37,531 nucleotides of DNA from a bacterium (lineage in GTDB: Bacteria > Vulcanimicrobiota > Xenobia > Xenobiales > JADMJV01), in contig JASBRJ010000047.1 of the NCBI GenBank assembly GCA_030149525.1, positions 1 to 37,531 on the forward strand. Direction: 5' to 3'. The notes under the pieces were generated by a model, which saw only the letters and a list, made by a program, of their open reading frames with translations, made no database searches and had not been told where the DNA came from. The first letter of the stretch is position 1; every line of letters begins with the position of its first letter. Of the stretch, positions 24,577 through 34,800 are shown one piece after another. The position numbers and the translations under genes were made by a program.

Positions 24577-25581
24577 CTACGACTTTATCCAGCCCACAGC
24601 CTTGATCTGCTCGATAGATTCATTGATAGCCTCAACCGCCCCTGGATCTTTGGATAAGATCTGCAAGGCTTTACCTGCCACAGTCCGAGCTTCTTCCCCG
24701 TCTTTCACCAGGTCGTCGGCCAAAGCGTGCAGGCCTTCCACCACGTTCCCCTGGGGGAAGTCGCGGGAGTCGATGAAGAGGGCGTTGCCGGATTCTGAGA
24801 GCCCGAAGTCTCCCAGGAGTTCTCGCACTTCGCCTTCGATGGGAGTGGCGATGGGGTCTTTCAATCTCAGGGCTTTGGAGTCGGTTTCGGCAAAGAGGTA
24901 AGCTTTACAAGCCGATGTGATCGCTTTGCGGGCGTCGGTGCGAGCGGAGGCCACATCGGTTTTCGCCTTGCGCTCGGCCCGGCTCAAATGAAGTTTGGAT
25001 TGATAAAGGTAAGCGTCCACCTCATCGATGGAGTGACCGGCCACCCCGTTATAATGCTCGGTTCGACCTAGCCAGTTATCGGGACGGTTCTCTTCCGCCA
25101 GCTTCACCCGAACCTCCGGGCGAAAACCTGAGCCGTTGCCGTTACGGGAGGCCTCACGTGCCTGGGATTGATGAAAGTGGCGCACCTCATGCATGGTCAA
25201 GGTTTCCAGAGGGCCGTCGTCTTGAAGCTCCACCCAGGGAAGGCTCAGGGAGGACTCTCCGCCGAGATGCTTACCGAAAGCGTTGAAGGCACCGATATCG
25301 GAGAGGTAGTGGCCGGTGGAGAAGTGGACCACGCAACCTTTTTCCAAAAGCCCTCGGGAGAGACTGGTGAGGACATTCACCGGTTGATCGGCGTTCAGAG
25401 GCTCGGGTTTAATGATAAGAACTCGGTTGGTGTCGGAGTCGGAAACCACAAAACTATCCACGTTCTGAGTGGCCAGGAAGTTTTTCGTTTCCTCAGCCAG
25501 ACCCTGATGGGCGTCGGGAGTCCCCGCGACTTCAAGGCGAATAGCAGGCTCCATCAGAGCCGGGGGAATCTTTTTCGCCAT
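24577..25581 (-). CDS. Putative HExxH zincin-like protein
   Basis: A 334-residue soluble protein without a signal peptide. The best sign of function is TMHEVRHFHQ, an HExxH motif at about residues 131-135. It is followed about 50 residues later by HSIDEVDAY, which could supply a third acidic metal ligand. The N-terminal half looks alpha/beta; the C-terminal half is long helices. I use ATG 25581; an in-frame ATG at 25599 and a TTG at 25629 are also possible, none with a strong ribosome site. It could be a zinc protease or a metal-binding protein that has lost activity. It lies 27 bases upstream of the acyl-CoA synthetase, so the two are probably co-transcribed. Confidence 0.7.
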   Translation of the reverse strand: MAKKIPPALMEPAIRLEVAGTPDAHQGLAEETKNFLATQNVDSFVVSDSDTNRVLIIKPEPLNADQPVNVLTSLSRGLLEKGCVVHFSTGHYLSDIGAFNAFGKHLGGESSLSLPWVELQDDGPLETLTMHEVRHFHQSQAREASRNGNGSGFRPEVRVKLAEENRPDNWLGRTEHYNGVAGHSIDEVDAYLYQSKLHLSRAERKAKTDVASARTDARKAITSACKAYLFAETDSKALRLKDPIATPIEGEVRELLGDFGLSESGNALFIDSRDFPQGNVVEGLHALADDLVKDGEEARTVAGKALQILSKDPGAVEAINESIEQIKAVGWIKS

Positions 25582-25664
25582 GGTTGAGAGACCTATCATG
25601 ACCTCATCATGGCAGGTGGAGGCACTCAAGTCTTTGCTAAATCGTTGCTAAACGGCGCGGCGGC

Positions 25665-26456
25665 TCAAAGCGTGAGCTCAGCCTGATATCTTTCCAGCGC
25701 TTTCAAACTGGCCTCAGGAAACGCTCCACTCTTTTCATGGGCGTAGAGGATATCGGAAGAGACGTTGATTCGATGCCGCCGAGGATGGGCGCTCCCGCGA
25801 ATCAAGGCCATCATATCCTCGCTCTTTCCCCCCTGGGCGCCCACACCGGGAATCAGAAGCGGCCGACCCACGGGATCGTCGGTGAGAACCTTTTCCAGTT
25901 CTTCCGGCCGGGTAGCCCCCACCACATAGCCGAGACAACCGGTGGTGTCCCACTCATCGATGCTGTCAAAAAGGCGCGGCCAACCCTCATTCTGGAGCAA
26001 CACGCTTCCGGGATTGGAGGTGCGCAACAATAGGTAGCCGCCTTTGTCGGGGAAGTATTCGGCGAAGGGGGCGATGGACTCCGGGCCCATCCAGGGATGA
26101 AGAGTCACCGCGTCGCCCGCCAGAGTCTCGTACATCGCTTTAGCGTAGGCGGTGCTGGAGCGCCCGATATCGCCCCGTTTGCAGTCCAAGACGATAAGAC
26201 ACGAGGAAGACCATCGCGCCACCAGTTTTTCCAACAACTGCCAGCCGCGCCAACCGTACTGCTCGAAATAAGCAAGGTTCGGCTTGAGAGTGGAAGGCAG
26301 GAGATTCCGAGCTTCCGCCTGCTCTAAAAGAGTGGTTAAGAAGCGCTCGACCGCCTCGATGCCCTGGCCCAACTCTGAGGGAATACGACTTGCCACCGGG
26401 TCGAGACCCAGGCAAAGAAGATTCTCCGATTGTTCCAATCGTTCTAGAAAAGTCAA
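25665..26456 (-). CDS. pyrF: Orotidine 5'-phosphate decarboxylase, type 2
   Basis: A 263-residue enzyme for the last step to UMP. The active-site core is DCKRGDIGRSSTAYA at 91-105, the form of the type 2 (longer) PyrF subfamily, with substrate loops LKPNLAYFEQYG and LIPGVGAQGG. The start is TTG at 26456, in a TTGA overlap with the pyrE stop, with AAGGAG 11 bases upstream. It is the last gene of the pyr run. The small gap after it has no clear terminator. Confidence 0.95.
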   Translation of the reverse strand: MTFLERLEQSENLLCLGLDPVASRIPSELGQGIEAVERFLTTLLEQAEARNLLPSTLKPNLAYFEQYGWRGWQLLEKLVARWSSSCLIVLDCKRGDIGRSSTAYAKAMYETLAGDAVTLHPWMGPESIAPFAEYFPDKGGYLLLRTSNPGSVLLQNEGWPRLFDSIDEWDTTGCLGYVVGATRPEELEKVLTDDPVGRPLLIPGVGAQGGKSEDMMALIRGSAHPRRHRINVSSDILYAHEKSGAFPEASLKALERYQAELTL

Positions 26457-27079
26457 AGTCCGCAGAACTCCTTCATAGCCTGGTATTTCGAAGCCTCAAT
26501 CAAGCCGTCTAGGGAGAGGCACAGACTCTTGAGCTTGATGACAGAGTAGACGGGCACTCCCGTTTCTTGGGTGAATCGCTCGGCTGCTGTCACGCCGCCG
26601 TCTTCATGCTGGCGGTCTACGCCCACCACAACGCCAAGACATTTATAGCCTTTGAGCATTTCCAGGGCCTGCACTTTGGTGCCGCCGGAACTCATCACAT
26701 CGTCCACCAGCACGTAGCCTTCACCGGGTTTGGGCTGATGTCCAAAGAAGTTGCCTCCCTCGCCATGTTGCTTGGCTTCTTTACGGCTGAATAAGCAGGG
26801 CATATCCTTGCCGCTCCAGGTGAGAGCGCAGGCCCCGGCAAGCATCACCGCCTTGTAGGGAGGACCGTGAAGAAAATCGATCTTGTCAAACCCCACCTTC
26901 TCCTCAATCACCTGATTGAAGAAGCTGCCCACCTGGCGAAACGCTCCGCCTGTGGCAAGCGCTCCGAAGTCGAGAAAGAAGGGAGACTTGGAACCGTCTT
27001 TCAGAGTGAAGTCTCCAAACTTGAGAACTCCTTGAGAGAGTAAAAACTCGGTGAATGTATTTTTATTGAGCACGTCCAT
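26453..27079 (-). CDS. pyrE: Orotate phosphoribosyltransferase
   Basis: A 208-residue enzyme that joins orotate to PRPP to give OMP. The PRPP-binding motif VLVDDVMSSGGT is at 123-134, and the flexible catalytic loop FSRKEAKQHGEGG is at 97-109. KDGSKSPFFLDFG near residue 27-39 fits the orotate-site region. It overlaps pyrD by 17 bases and pyrF by 4. Confidence 0.95.
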   Translation of the reverse strand: MDVLNKNTFTEFLLSQGVLKFGDFTLKDGSKSPFFLDFGALATGGAFRQVGSFFNQVIEEKVGFDKIDFLHGPPYKAVMLAGACALTWSGKDMPCLFSRKEAKQHGEGGNFFGHQPKPGEGYVLVDDVMSSGGTKVQALEMLKGYKCLGVVVGVDRQHEDGGVTAAERFTQETGVPVYSVIKLKSLCLSLDGLIEASKYQAMKEFCGL

Positions 27080-28088
27080 AGCCCGCCGCCTGTTTCAAGA
27101 TTTTTCGCACCAGACCGGGGCCTTCATAGACCAGACCGGTGTAGAGTTGAACGAGGTTGGCCCCCGCGTCGAGAAAGTTCTGATAGGTTTGAGGGCTTCG
27201 CACCCCGCCGCAACCGATAATGAGGGATTCACTGCCTGCCACCTGACGAAGCTCCCGCACCATGTCCACCGCGTGGTCGTGCAACATAGGACCGCTGAGC
27301 CCGCCTTCGGCCGGTATCAGGGCGTATTGATCGTCTCTCTTGGAGGTGGTGTTGGCGGCCACAAATCCGTCAATGCCCGCTTCCAAAGCGGTTTCGGCAA
27401 GAGCGGAGAGACTTTCCGCCGGACCATCGGGGCTCAATTTCACCAGGACAGGTCGGGCTTTGAGCTCAAACTGCTCAGCCAGTTCCGCCGAGCGCTGGGT
27501 GAGTCGAGACAACAGCTTGTCCAGACCGCTCTCTTGGAGGTTGCGCAAGCCTTCGGTATTGGGGCTGCTGACGTTGACCACGAAGAAGTCGGCGTAGCCG
27601 TAAAGCGTTTCAAGACAGGCCTGATAGTCGTCGCCCGCCTTTTCTAAAGGAGTGGTGGCGTTCTTACCCAGATTGATCCCCACGGGAAAATCGCTCGGTC
27701 GATGACTTAAGGCACGGGCCAGAGCCCAGGCCCCGGGATTGTTGAAACCCATCTTGTTTCTCACCGCGCGGTGTTCAGGATATCGCCACATACGTGGTTT
27801 GGGATGGCCCGGTTGACCTTTGGGAGTGACCGCTCCCACCTCGGTAAAGCCGAAGCCCAGAGCTTGAGCCCCGCACAGAAAGTGGCCCTTCTTGTCGAAA
27901 CCTGCGGCAAGACCTAACCGATTGGGGAACCTGATTCCTTTGAATTCCACCGGGGCCTCGCACACCCCCATCCGTCGCAAGGAAGCGGGAAGGCAGGAGG
28001 CCAGGGTTTCAAAGGACTGGGAAGCCAGAGTGTGAGCCGTCTCGGCTTCCAGCATGAAGAGCAGTTTTCGAAGGAAGGTATAGCTCAC
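27063..28088 (-). CDS. pyrD: Dihydroorotate dehydrogenase, class 2 (quinone)
   Basis: A 341-residue membrane-associated flavoenzyme that oxidises dihydroorotate with quinone as acceptor. The N-terminal helix with LEAETAH is the class 2 quinone-tunnel region. FMN-binding and catalytic parts follow: LAAGFDKKG, AVRNKMGFNNPG, VNVSSPNTEGLRNLQ with the catalytic base Ser at 174-175, NTTSKRD and GCGGVRS. The start is GTG at 28088, in a GTGA overlap with pyrC; a longer upstream frame lies inside pyrC. It links pyrimidine synthesis to the quinone pool that the alternative complex III here would draw on. Confidence 0.95.
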   Translation of the reverse strand: MSYTFLRKLLFMLEAETAHTLASQSFETLASCLPASLRRMGVCEAPVEFKGIRFPNRLGLAAGFDKKGHFLCGAQALGFGFTEVGAVTPKGQPGHPKPRMWRYPEHRAVRNKMGFNNPGAWALARALSHRPSDFPVGINLGKNATTPLEKAGDDYQACLETLYGYADFFVVNVSSPNTEGLRNLQESGLDKLLSRLTQRSAELAEQFELKARPVLVKLSPDGPAESLSALAETALEAGIDGFVAANTTSKRDDQYALIPAEGGLSGPMLHDHAVDMVRELRQVAGSESLIIGCGGVRSPQTYQNFLDAGANLVQLYTGLVYEGPGLVRKILKQAAGYGRAQ

Positions 28089-29284
28089 CGGAGGACCTTG
28101 CCTTCGATCATCACCTGGGCCACTCGACCGGGAAAGGTCACTCCTTCGAAGGGAGTCCAGGCACACTTGGTGCCCAGGCCCTCGGCTTGAACGGTGGTTG
28201 GGGTTTTGAGATCGAGGACGGTGATGTCGGCTCGGCATCCGGGATTGAGTCGCCCTCGGTCGGGAAGTTCCAAGAAGTCGGCGGGGTTGCTGCAACACAT
28301 TTTATGGATGATTTCCGGTGCCACTTTCTGGTCGACAAGAAGCCATGTGACAAAGCCGCCATAGGTATCTAGAAGGGGGACACCGGAGGGTGGATTGTCG
28401 GAGAGCTTCTGCTCCAGAGGATGAGGGGCGTGGTCGGTGGCCAGGAAGGTCGGCTTGCCGGCTTTCACCGCGTTGAGGAGATCCTGGCGATGACTGGGAG
28501 GCCTCAAGGGAGGATTCATCTTGAGCAGAGCGCCCCGCAGAAACTGAGTTCGATTTTCGGTGTCGAAATAGAGGTGGTGAGGAGTCACTTCGAAGGTGAC
28601 TTTGCCACTGTCGAGCGCGTGCTTCAAGGCGCCTGAGGTGGACAGGTGGGCGATGTTGGCAACGATGCCGTATTTCTCCACCCACTCCACCACTCGTGCC
28701 ACCGCGGCCGCTTCCGCTTCTGGTGGGCGGCGAAGCTCATGAGTGGCGGCCCCCTTGGCAGCCTCGATCATCACCGGGTCTTCACAGTGGAACGTGATCT
28801 TGCAGCCCGCGTAGTCGGCCACCAACTTTTCCGCAGCGTCGAGGTCTTCGAAGAAGAGCGGCCCCACCGAGTGAGCCAGAAAGCATTTGTAGCGGATATA
28901 GCCGAAAGGCCGTGTGCCCGGACCCATGGCAGCATACATTTCGATATGAACCGGGTGATCGGGGAGCTTGGCCAATTTGCGGTCCATGGTCTCTTGATCG
29001 ACGGGAGAGATGGGGTTGTTGGGCATATCGCAGCAGAAGGTTACTCCGCCGTTGAGAGCGGCCTCCGAACCGGTGACGAAGTCTTCCTTGAACTCTTCAC
29101 CTTCCCGCAGATGCACATGAATATCGCCGAAGCCGGGGAAGATGAGGTGGTCGTTGTTCCACACTTTGTGGGCTTTGAGGCCGAGGTCGCCTCGATCTTT
29201 TATCACTCCGTCTTCAATACGAAGCTGTTCTCTTTTTACGCCCGCATCCGTAACAATGGGGCCTTCAATTACCATTTCTGTCAT
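28085..29284 (-). CDS. pyrC: Dihydroorotase
   Basis: A 399-residue amidohydrolase that closes carbamoyl aspartate to dihydroorotate. Metal ligands: DIHVHLRE (His56, His58), likely carboxylated Lys133 in YKCFL, His166 in HCED, His213 in IAHLS and Asp284 in ATDHAPH. The Lys region resembles the dihydroorotase domain of animal CAD more than the short E. coli type. The ATG at 29284 is in an ATGA overlap with pyrI. It is a full catalytic enzyme, not the inactive PyrC-like partner seen in some operons. Confidence 0.95.
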   Translation of the reverse strand: MTEMVIEGPIVTDAGVKREQLRIEDGVIKDRGDLGLKAHKVWNNDHLIFPGFGDIHVHLREGEEFKEDFVTGSEAALNGGVTFCCDMPNNPISPVDQETMDRKLAKLPDHPVHIEMYAAMGPGTRPFGYIRYKCFLAHSVGPLFFEDLDAAEKLVADYAGCKITFHCEDPVMIEAAKGAATHELRRPPEAEAAAVARVVEWVEKYGIVANIAHLSTSGALKHALDSGKVTFEVTPHHLYFDTENRTQFLRGALLKMNPPLRPPSHRQDLLNAVKAGKPTFLATDHAPHPLEQKLSDNPPSGVPLLDTYGGFVTWLLVDQKVAPEIIHKMCCSNPADFLELPDRGRLNPGCRADITVLDLKTPTTVQAEGLGTKCAWTPFEGVTFPGRVAQVMIEGKVLR

Positions 29285-29736
29285 AAGAATTTCACCTGAT
29301 CATGAGAGTATCGGAACTCGCAGTAGTAACACTCGAAAGGCAAACGGCCCTCCACAGTGCGAATTTTGTGGGGGACTTCTTCGGAGTGAGTGATGCAGCG
29401 CGGATTGGGACACAACATCAACTCTTCCACGATGTCGGGAAGTTGGGGTTTGATCTTCTTTTCGATCTGAAAGTCGCGAATGAGATTAATAGTGGCGTAA
29501 GGAGCCAGCAGAACCACCTTCAGTTCCGTCACCGAATCAGGCTCCCAGTTGTCGATGAAGAGGAGATCTTTCTTTTGATAGCGGCTGCTGGGATGGCCTA
29601 AGAGCATGGCCACCGGTTTGCCAAGGGCTTGGAGCTTCAACGTCTCCAACACTTTAGGAGCCTGCCAGAAAGCGATGTGATCGATCATGGTGCCGGTTTC
29701 CATGATTTGGCCGGACTTAGGTGTTGTGGAGGTCAA
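29281..29736 (-). CDS. pyrI: Aspartate carbamoyltransferase regulatory chain
   Basis: A 151-residue PyrI homologue. I use TTG 29736: it shares a TTGA overlap with pyrB and has GGAGG 6 bases upstream; ATG codons at 29703 and 29688 are the alternatives. The C-terminal zinc domain has Cys109, Cys114, Cys136 and Cys139 (LCPNPRC and CYYCE), then YSHDQVKFL, close in spacing and order to E. coli PyrI (153 residues). The N-terminal nucleotide-binding half is more diverged, so whether CTP or ATP regulate it as in E. coli is uncertain. It should join PyrB into a regulated holoenzyme. Confidence 0.88.
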   Translation of the reverse strand: MTSTTPKSGQIMETGTMIDHIAFWQAPKVLETLKLQALGKPVAMLLGHPSSRYQKKDLLFIDNWEPDSVTELKVVLLAPYATINLIRDFQIEKKIKPQLPDIVEELMLCPNPRCITHSEEVPHKIRTVEGRLPFECYYCEFRYSHDQVKFL

Positions 29737-30656
29737 AGCGGGCCTCCGATCAACAGGTCCAACACAGCGCACCGCGCCTCGACGCCACCTTTGGCCTGTT
29801 CAAAGTAGTGGGCATAGGGTGTGCGGTCCACGTCATGGGCGATTTCGTCCACCCGGGGCAGGGGATGAAGAATCTTGAGGTTGTCCTTCACATCCACCAG
29901 GTCCTTCGCACGAAGACGATAGAAGCCCCTGACCCGTTCGTACTCGTCGGGATCTTCCATTCGCTCTTGTTGGATGCGGGTCATATAACAGATATCCACC
30001 TCTGAGAGCACGTCTTCCAGTCGTTGGCAATGCTGCAGGCGAGTCCCTCGCTCTTGCAAACGCTCCACCTGATCCAGGGGGAGTCGCAGAGACGGCGGGG
30101 AGACGAGGAAGAGTTCGTTATCTTCAAAGAGAGACAGCGCCTGGCTCAAGGAGCGAACAGTACGGCCGTATTTCAGGTCGCCCACCATGGCCACTTTCAA
30201 TCCCGTAAGTCGCCCTTGGGTCCGTTTTATGGCGAGAAGATCCAGTAGAGTCTGAGTGGGGTGCTGATTTTGGCCGTCGCCTGCGTTGATCACCGGCACA
30301 CTGCTCACATCGGCGGCCCAGCGACTGGCCCCGTCTCGCGGATGCCTCAACACGATGGCGTCGGCATACTCTTCGAACATCTTGATGGTGTCGTGAAGAG
30401 ACTCCCCTTTGAGAACCGAGGTCCCCGCCGTTCCCGCAAATCCGCAAGTGAGTCCGCCCAGGCGGTGGATGGCCGTGCGGAAACTGGAATACGTTCGCGT
30501 GCTGTTCTCATAAAATAAAAGGGCAATTTGCTTGCCCTCTAACGTCGGTTGGGAAGAGAGACTCTCTGCCCGATGCAGGATCTCTTCGATATGTTCTCTG
30601 GTCAGGTCCGACATGGACACCAGATGCCTCAAGGTTTTGGCCGCCGTGCTCATCAT
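29733..30656 (-). CDS. pyrB: Aspartate carbamoyltransferase catalytic chain
   Basis: A 307-residue enzyme that joins carbamoyl phosphate and aspartate. The carbamoyl-phosphate site is ENSTRTYSSF (Ser52-Thr55), the loop is GTSVLKGESL, and HPLPR at 264-268 is at the same position as in E. coli; GDGQNQHPTQTLLD is also present. The start is one of two adjacent ATGs at 30656/30653, without a clear ribosome site. It is the first gene of the minus-strand pyr run and faces carA. Confidence 0.96.
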   Translation of the reverse strand: MMSTAAKTLRHLVSMSDLTREHIEEILHRAESLSSQPTLEGKQIALLFYENSTRTYSSFRTAIHRLGGLTCGFAGTAGTSVLKGESLHDTIKMFEEYADAIVLRHPRDGASRWAADVSSVPVINAGDGQNQHPTQTLLDLLAIKRTQGRLTGLKVAMVGDLKYGRTVRSLSQALSLFEDNELFLVSPPSLRLPLDQVERLQERGTRLQHCQRLEDVLSEVDICYMTRIQQERMEDPDEYERVRGFYRLRAKDLVDVKDNLKILHPLPRVDEIAHDVDRTPYAHYFEQAKGGVEARCAVLDLLIGGPL

Positions 30657-30815
30657 CGGCCGTGCGCTTCGGACTCATGGCTTGTGATCCTTTGCTGCTT
30701 TCCTCGCATATCAAGAAAATACGTTTCAAGACTGCGGGATTCGGCAAAGGAACAATGGGTCGGTTCAGAAAAGGGCTCGGCCCGAAACCACTTGGTGGAG
30801 ACGGAAAGGGGGCTT
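30657..30815. promoter_or_regulatory. Divergent control region of pyrB-F and carAB
   Basis: These 159 bases lie between the divergent pyrB and carA starts and must hold promoters for one or both halves of the UMP pathway. I looked for PyrR-type attenuator stems, a pyrBI-like leader with a run of U, and palindromic operators, and found none convincing. Possible -35/-10 pairs on both strands have poor spacing. A candidate ribosome site GGAAAGGGGG precedes carA. Confidence 0.4.
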
Positions 30816-31898
30816 ATGAAAGCCTTACTGATGTTAGAAGACGGGACGGAGTTCAAAGGACAGAGCTTCGGCGCCCCGGGTATTCACTTCGGAGAAGTGA
30901 TTTTTTCCACGTCCATGACAGGATACGAAGAACTCCTCACCGACCCGTCCTATGCCGGTCAAATCCTGGTCTCCACTCTGGCCCACGTTGGTAACGTGGG
31001 CATTAATATGAAAGACCATGAGTCGGAGCGACCCTGGCTCACCGGTTTCGTAGTCCAAGACGCCCCCCGAACCTTCAGCAACTGGAGAGCCAACACCGAT
31101 CTCGGCTCCTGGCTCACCGACCACAACGTGGTTTCCATCTGCCGCCTGGACACTCGGGCTGTGGTCAAGCATCTTCGTTCTCGAGGAGCCATGAGAGGCG
31201 CTGTTTGTGCAGGCCCGCCCCCCGCCGACCTCCTGGAACAGATCAAGAACAGTCCCCGCATAGAGGACCAAAATCTCGTCTCCACCGTGACCTGCAAAGA
31301 GAAGAAAACCTACGGAGAGAAGAACTCCCTCCACGTGGTGGCCTACGATTTTGGAATGAAGAATCGGATGGTAGATCTGCTCCTACACCACAATCTCAAG
31401 GTCACCCGAGTTCCCGCTCACACCACAGCCGAGGAAGTGCTGGCCCTCAAGCCCGACGGTGTTTTCCTCTCTAACGGCCCGGGAGACCCGGCTTATCTAG
31501 AGTCCATCGTGGGTCAGATCAAGAAGCTTCTCAACAAAGTTCCCATCTTCGGCATCTGTTTGGGTCATCAACTGCTGGCTAGAGCCCTGGGAGGCGAGAC
31601 CTTCAAGCTCAAATTCGGCCATCATGGTAGCAACCATCCGGTCAAGAATTTGGCTACAGGGCGAGTGGAGATCACTACTCAGAATCACGGCTTTGCCGTC
31701 GATTCGAAGACGCTCCCGGAAAGCGTTGAGATGACTCACCTGAACCTTAACGACCAGACTTGTGAAGGGCTCCTGGCTCCTGCTTGTCGGGCTTTTTCGG
31801 TTCAATATCACCCTGAGAACGCTCCCGGCCCCCACGACTCTCGTTACCTTTTTAAAAATTTCTTGGAAATGATGGAGACCAATCTTGCCCAAGCGTAA
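30816..31898 (+). CDS. carA: Carbamoyl-phosphate synthase small chain
   Basis: A 360-residue glutaminase subunit that supplies ammonia to CarB. The class I amidotransferase triad is present: Cys248 in [16 protein letters not shown], and His332 with Glu334 in [11 protein letters not shown]-terminal small-chain segments include [20 protein letters not shown] and [21 protein letters not shown] 30816 is preceded by AAAGGGGG; the frame is open further upstream but is not conserved there. The end overlaps carB by 14 bases. Confidence 0.96.
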   Translation: MKALLMLEDGTEFKGQSFGAPGIHFGEVIFSTSMTGYEELLTDPSYAGQILVSTLAHVGNVGINMKDHESERPWLTGFVVQDAPRTFSNWRANTDLGSWLTDHNVVSICRLDTRAVVKHLRSRGAMRGAVCAGPPPADLLEQIKNSPRIEDQNLVSTVTCKEKKTYGEKNSLHVVAYDFGMKNRMVDLLLHHNLKVTRVPAHTTAEEVLALKPDGVFLSNGPGDPAYLESIVGQIKKLLNKVPIFGICLGHQLLARALGGETFKLKFGHHGSNHPVKNLATGRVEITTQNHGFAVDSKTLPESVEMTHLNLNDQTCEGLLAPACRAFSVQYHPENAPGPHDSRYLFKNFLEMMETNLAQA

Positions 31899-34800
31899 AG
31901 ACCTCAAAAAAATTCTCATCCTCGGTTCGGGGGGGATCATTATCGGTCAGGCCTGCGAGTTCGACTATTCCGGGACTCAGGCGGCTCGCGCTTTGATGCA
32001 GGAGGGCTATGAAGTGGTGCTGGTCAACAGCAACCCCGCCACCATCATGACCGATCCCGAGTTGAGTCACAGGACCTACATCGAGCCACTCACGGTCAAT
32101 GCCGTAGACAAGATACTCTGCAAAGAGAAGCCGGATGCCATTCTCGCCACAGTGGGTGGTCAGACAGCTCTCAACCTCGCCGTAGAACTTCACGAGAAGG
32201 GGGTTCTCAAGAAGCACAACGTCGAGTTATTAGGTGCAAATCTTGATTCTATTCAGTTGGCGGAAGACCGGGAGAAGTTTCGCCAAGCTATGATCAAAGC
32301 GGGTATCGATGTCCCTACATCCCGTATTGTGGGAACTGTGGAAGAGGCTCTGGAATTCGTTGAAGAGGTCGGATACCCGGTGATCTTGCGTCCTTCCTAC
32401 ACTCTTGGGGGAGCCGGCGGCGGTTTTGCCCACGACGAAGACGAACTCAGAAGCGCCTGCGCTCATGGCCTCCACGAATCGCCGGTCACGCAGGTTTTGG
32501 TAGAGGAGTCGATCTCCGGCTGGAAGGAATATGAACTCGAGGTCGTGCGCGACCGAGTCGGTAACTTCATTGTCGTCTGTACCATCGAGAATATCGATCC
32601 CATGGGTGTTCACACAGGCGACTCCATCACCGTGGCCCCCGCCATCACCCTCACCGATCCCGAGTATCAGCAGATGCGCAACTGGTCGCGGGACATTATG
32701 AACATCGTGGGAGTGGAAACCGGCGGCTCCAATGTTCAGTTCGCCGTCGATCCGAAGTCGGGCAGGACCATTGTCATTGAGATGAATCCCCGCGTCTCTC
32801 GCTCTTCGGCTCTGGCCTCCAAAGCTACCGGGTTCCCCATCGCCAAAGTGGCCGCGCGCTTAGCCGTTGGCTACACCTTGGATGAAGTGAACAACGAGAT
32901 CACCGGCACCACGCCCTGTTCTTTCGAGCCTGCCATCGATTATATGGTGGTGAAGATTCCCCGCTGGGATTTCGCCAAGTTTCCCGGAGTGAATCCCAAG
33001 CTTGGTCCCACCATGCAGTCGGTGGGAGAGGTGATGGCCATCAGTCGCTCCTTCATCGAGGCCTTCCAGAAGGGTTTCCGAAGTCTGGAATGCGGTCTCG
33101 ACGGGCTTCCTTCTCCGCCCAAACTTTCCACCGAAGAACTGGAGAGTACCCTCATTCCAACACCGGAGCGCTTGCTTCATGTCATGAAGTTTTTGCGCGA
33201 CTCTCTGCAGGACGGAATGGTGCCGATGGAAGCTCTACAGAAGCTTCACGGCATCACCAAGATCGACCCCTGGTTTCTGGATCAGTTTGCGCAGATGATC
33301 GAGGGTGAGGCGAAGGTGTCGCGTGAGTGGACGCCCGAGCTTTTGAGAGAATTGAAAGAGCTCGGCTTCTCCGACCAAAGATTGGCTCAACTCACCGGTC
33401 GCACCGAGGATGAAGTGGCCGATATCCGCCACAAGTTCTCCCTCTATCCCTGTTATCAACGAGTGGATACTTGTGCCGCCGAGTTTCCCGCCAGAACCCC
33501 TTACCTCTATTCGAGCTATCGTGCCACTGAAGACGAAGCGGAGATAAGCTCTCGTAAGAAAGTGATCATTCTAGGTTCCGGCCCCAACCGGATCGGTCAG
33601 GGGATCGAGTTCGACTACTGTTGCGTTCACGCCAGTTTCGCCCTTCGCGATGCCGACATCGAGAGCATTATGGTCAACTGCAATCCCGAAACGGTGAGCA
33701 CCGATTACGATACCTCCGACAGGCTTTACTTCGAGCCCCTCACTTTCGAGGATGTGTGGAATATTATCCGCACCGAAAGTGAGAAGGGCGAGTTGCTGGG
33801 TGTCATCGTTCAGCTTGGCGGTCAGACGCCTCTGAAACTCGCGGCACGTCTGGAACAAGCCGGAGCGAAACTTCTGGGCGGTGGGCTTGAGCCTATCGAC
33901 CGAACGGAAGACAGAGAGCGCTTCCACCAGTTGATCAACGAACTGGGCCTGCGTCAACCTGAAGGAGCTATGGCTCGAAATCTTGAGGAGGCCTACACTT
34001 ACGCAAGGCAGATCGGATATCCCGTCTTGCTTCGTCCTTCGTTTGTTTTGGGAGGAAGAGCCATGGCGGTTGTTCCCAATGAGGACAGTTTGGAGCAGTT
34101 CGCCGTTAGCGCCCTGGAGGTGAGTGAAAGCAAGCCTTTGCTGCTGGACAAATTCTTAGAAGACGCCGTGGAAGTGGATGTAGATTGTTTGGGCGACGGC
34201 CGCGATGTTTATATCGCGGGTATCCTTCAACACATCGAGGAGGCCGGAATTCACTCCGGCGACTCCGCTTGCGTGATTCCGCCCTTCAAAATCAGTTCCG
34301 ATATCCTGGATATGATTCGAGACGCCGTAAGAAAGATCGGAAACGCCCTGAAGCTTGTGGGCCTTATGAATGTGCAACTGGCCGTCCAAAACGATCATGT
34401 CTACGTCATCGAAGTGAATCCGAGAGCCTCCCGCACGGTTCCGTTTCTGGCCAAGGCCACGGGCTTTGCTCTGGCTCGAATGGCGACTCAACTGATGCTT
34501 GGCAAGACGCTGTCGGAAGTGGGAATGATCGACGAGCCGCGTTTGGACGGCTTTTTTGTGAAAGCGCCGCTCATACCGTTCCGAAAATTTCCCGCCTTCG
34601 ACGCCTTGCTCGGACCGGAGATGCGCTCGACGGGTGAGGTTATGGGTCAGGATAAGACCTTCGGCAACGCCTACGCGAAGAGTCAGGCCTCGGCTAAGTC
34701 TCCCTTGCCTTCTCCCCCAGGGACAGTGCTCGTCACCGTCAACGATCAGGACAAGGCCAAGGTTTTGCAACCCGCCCAAGACTTACAGCGACTCGGCTTT

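Noticed and set aside
28646-29299. A 217-codon open frame opposite pyrC
   Set aside because: Antisense to a complete dihydroorotase with all metal ligands; no sign of independent coding.
34156-34779. A 207-codon open frame opposite carB
   Set aside because: Antisense to the conserved second half of carB; its composition is that of a reverse reading.
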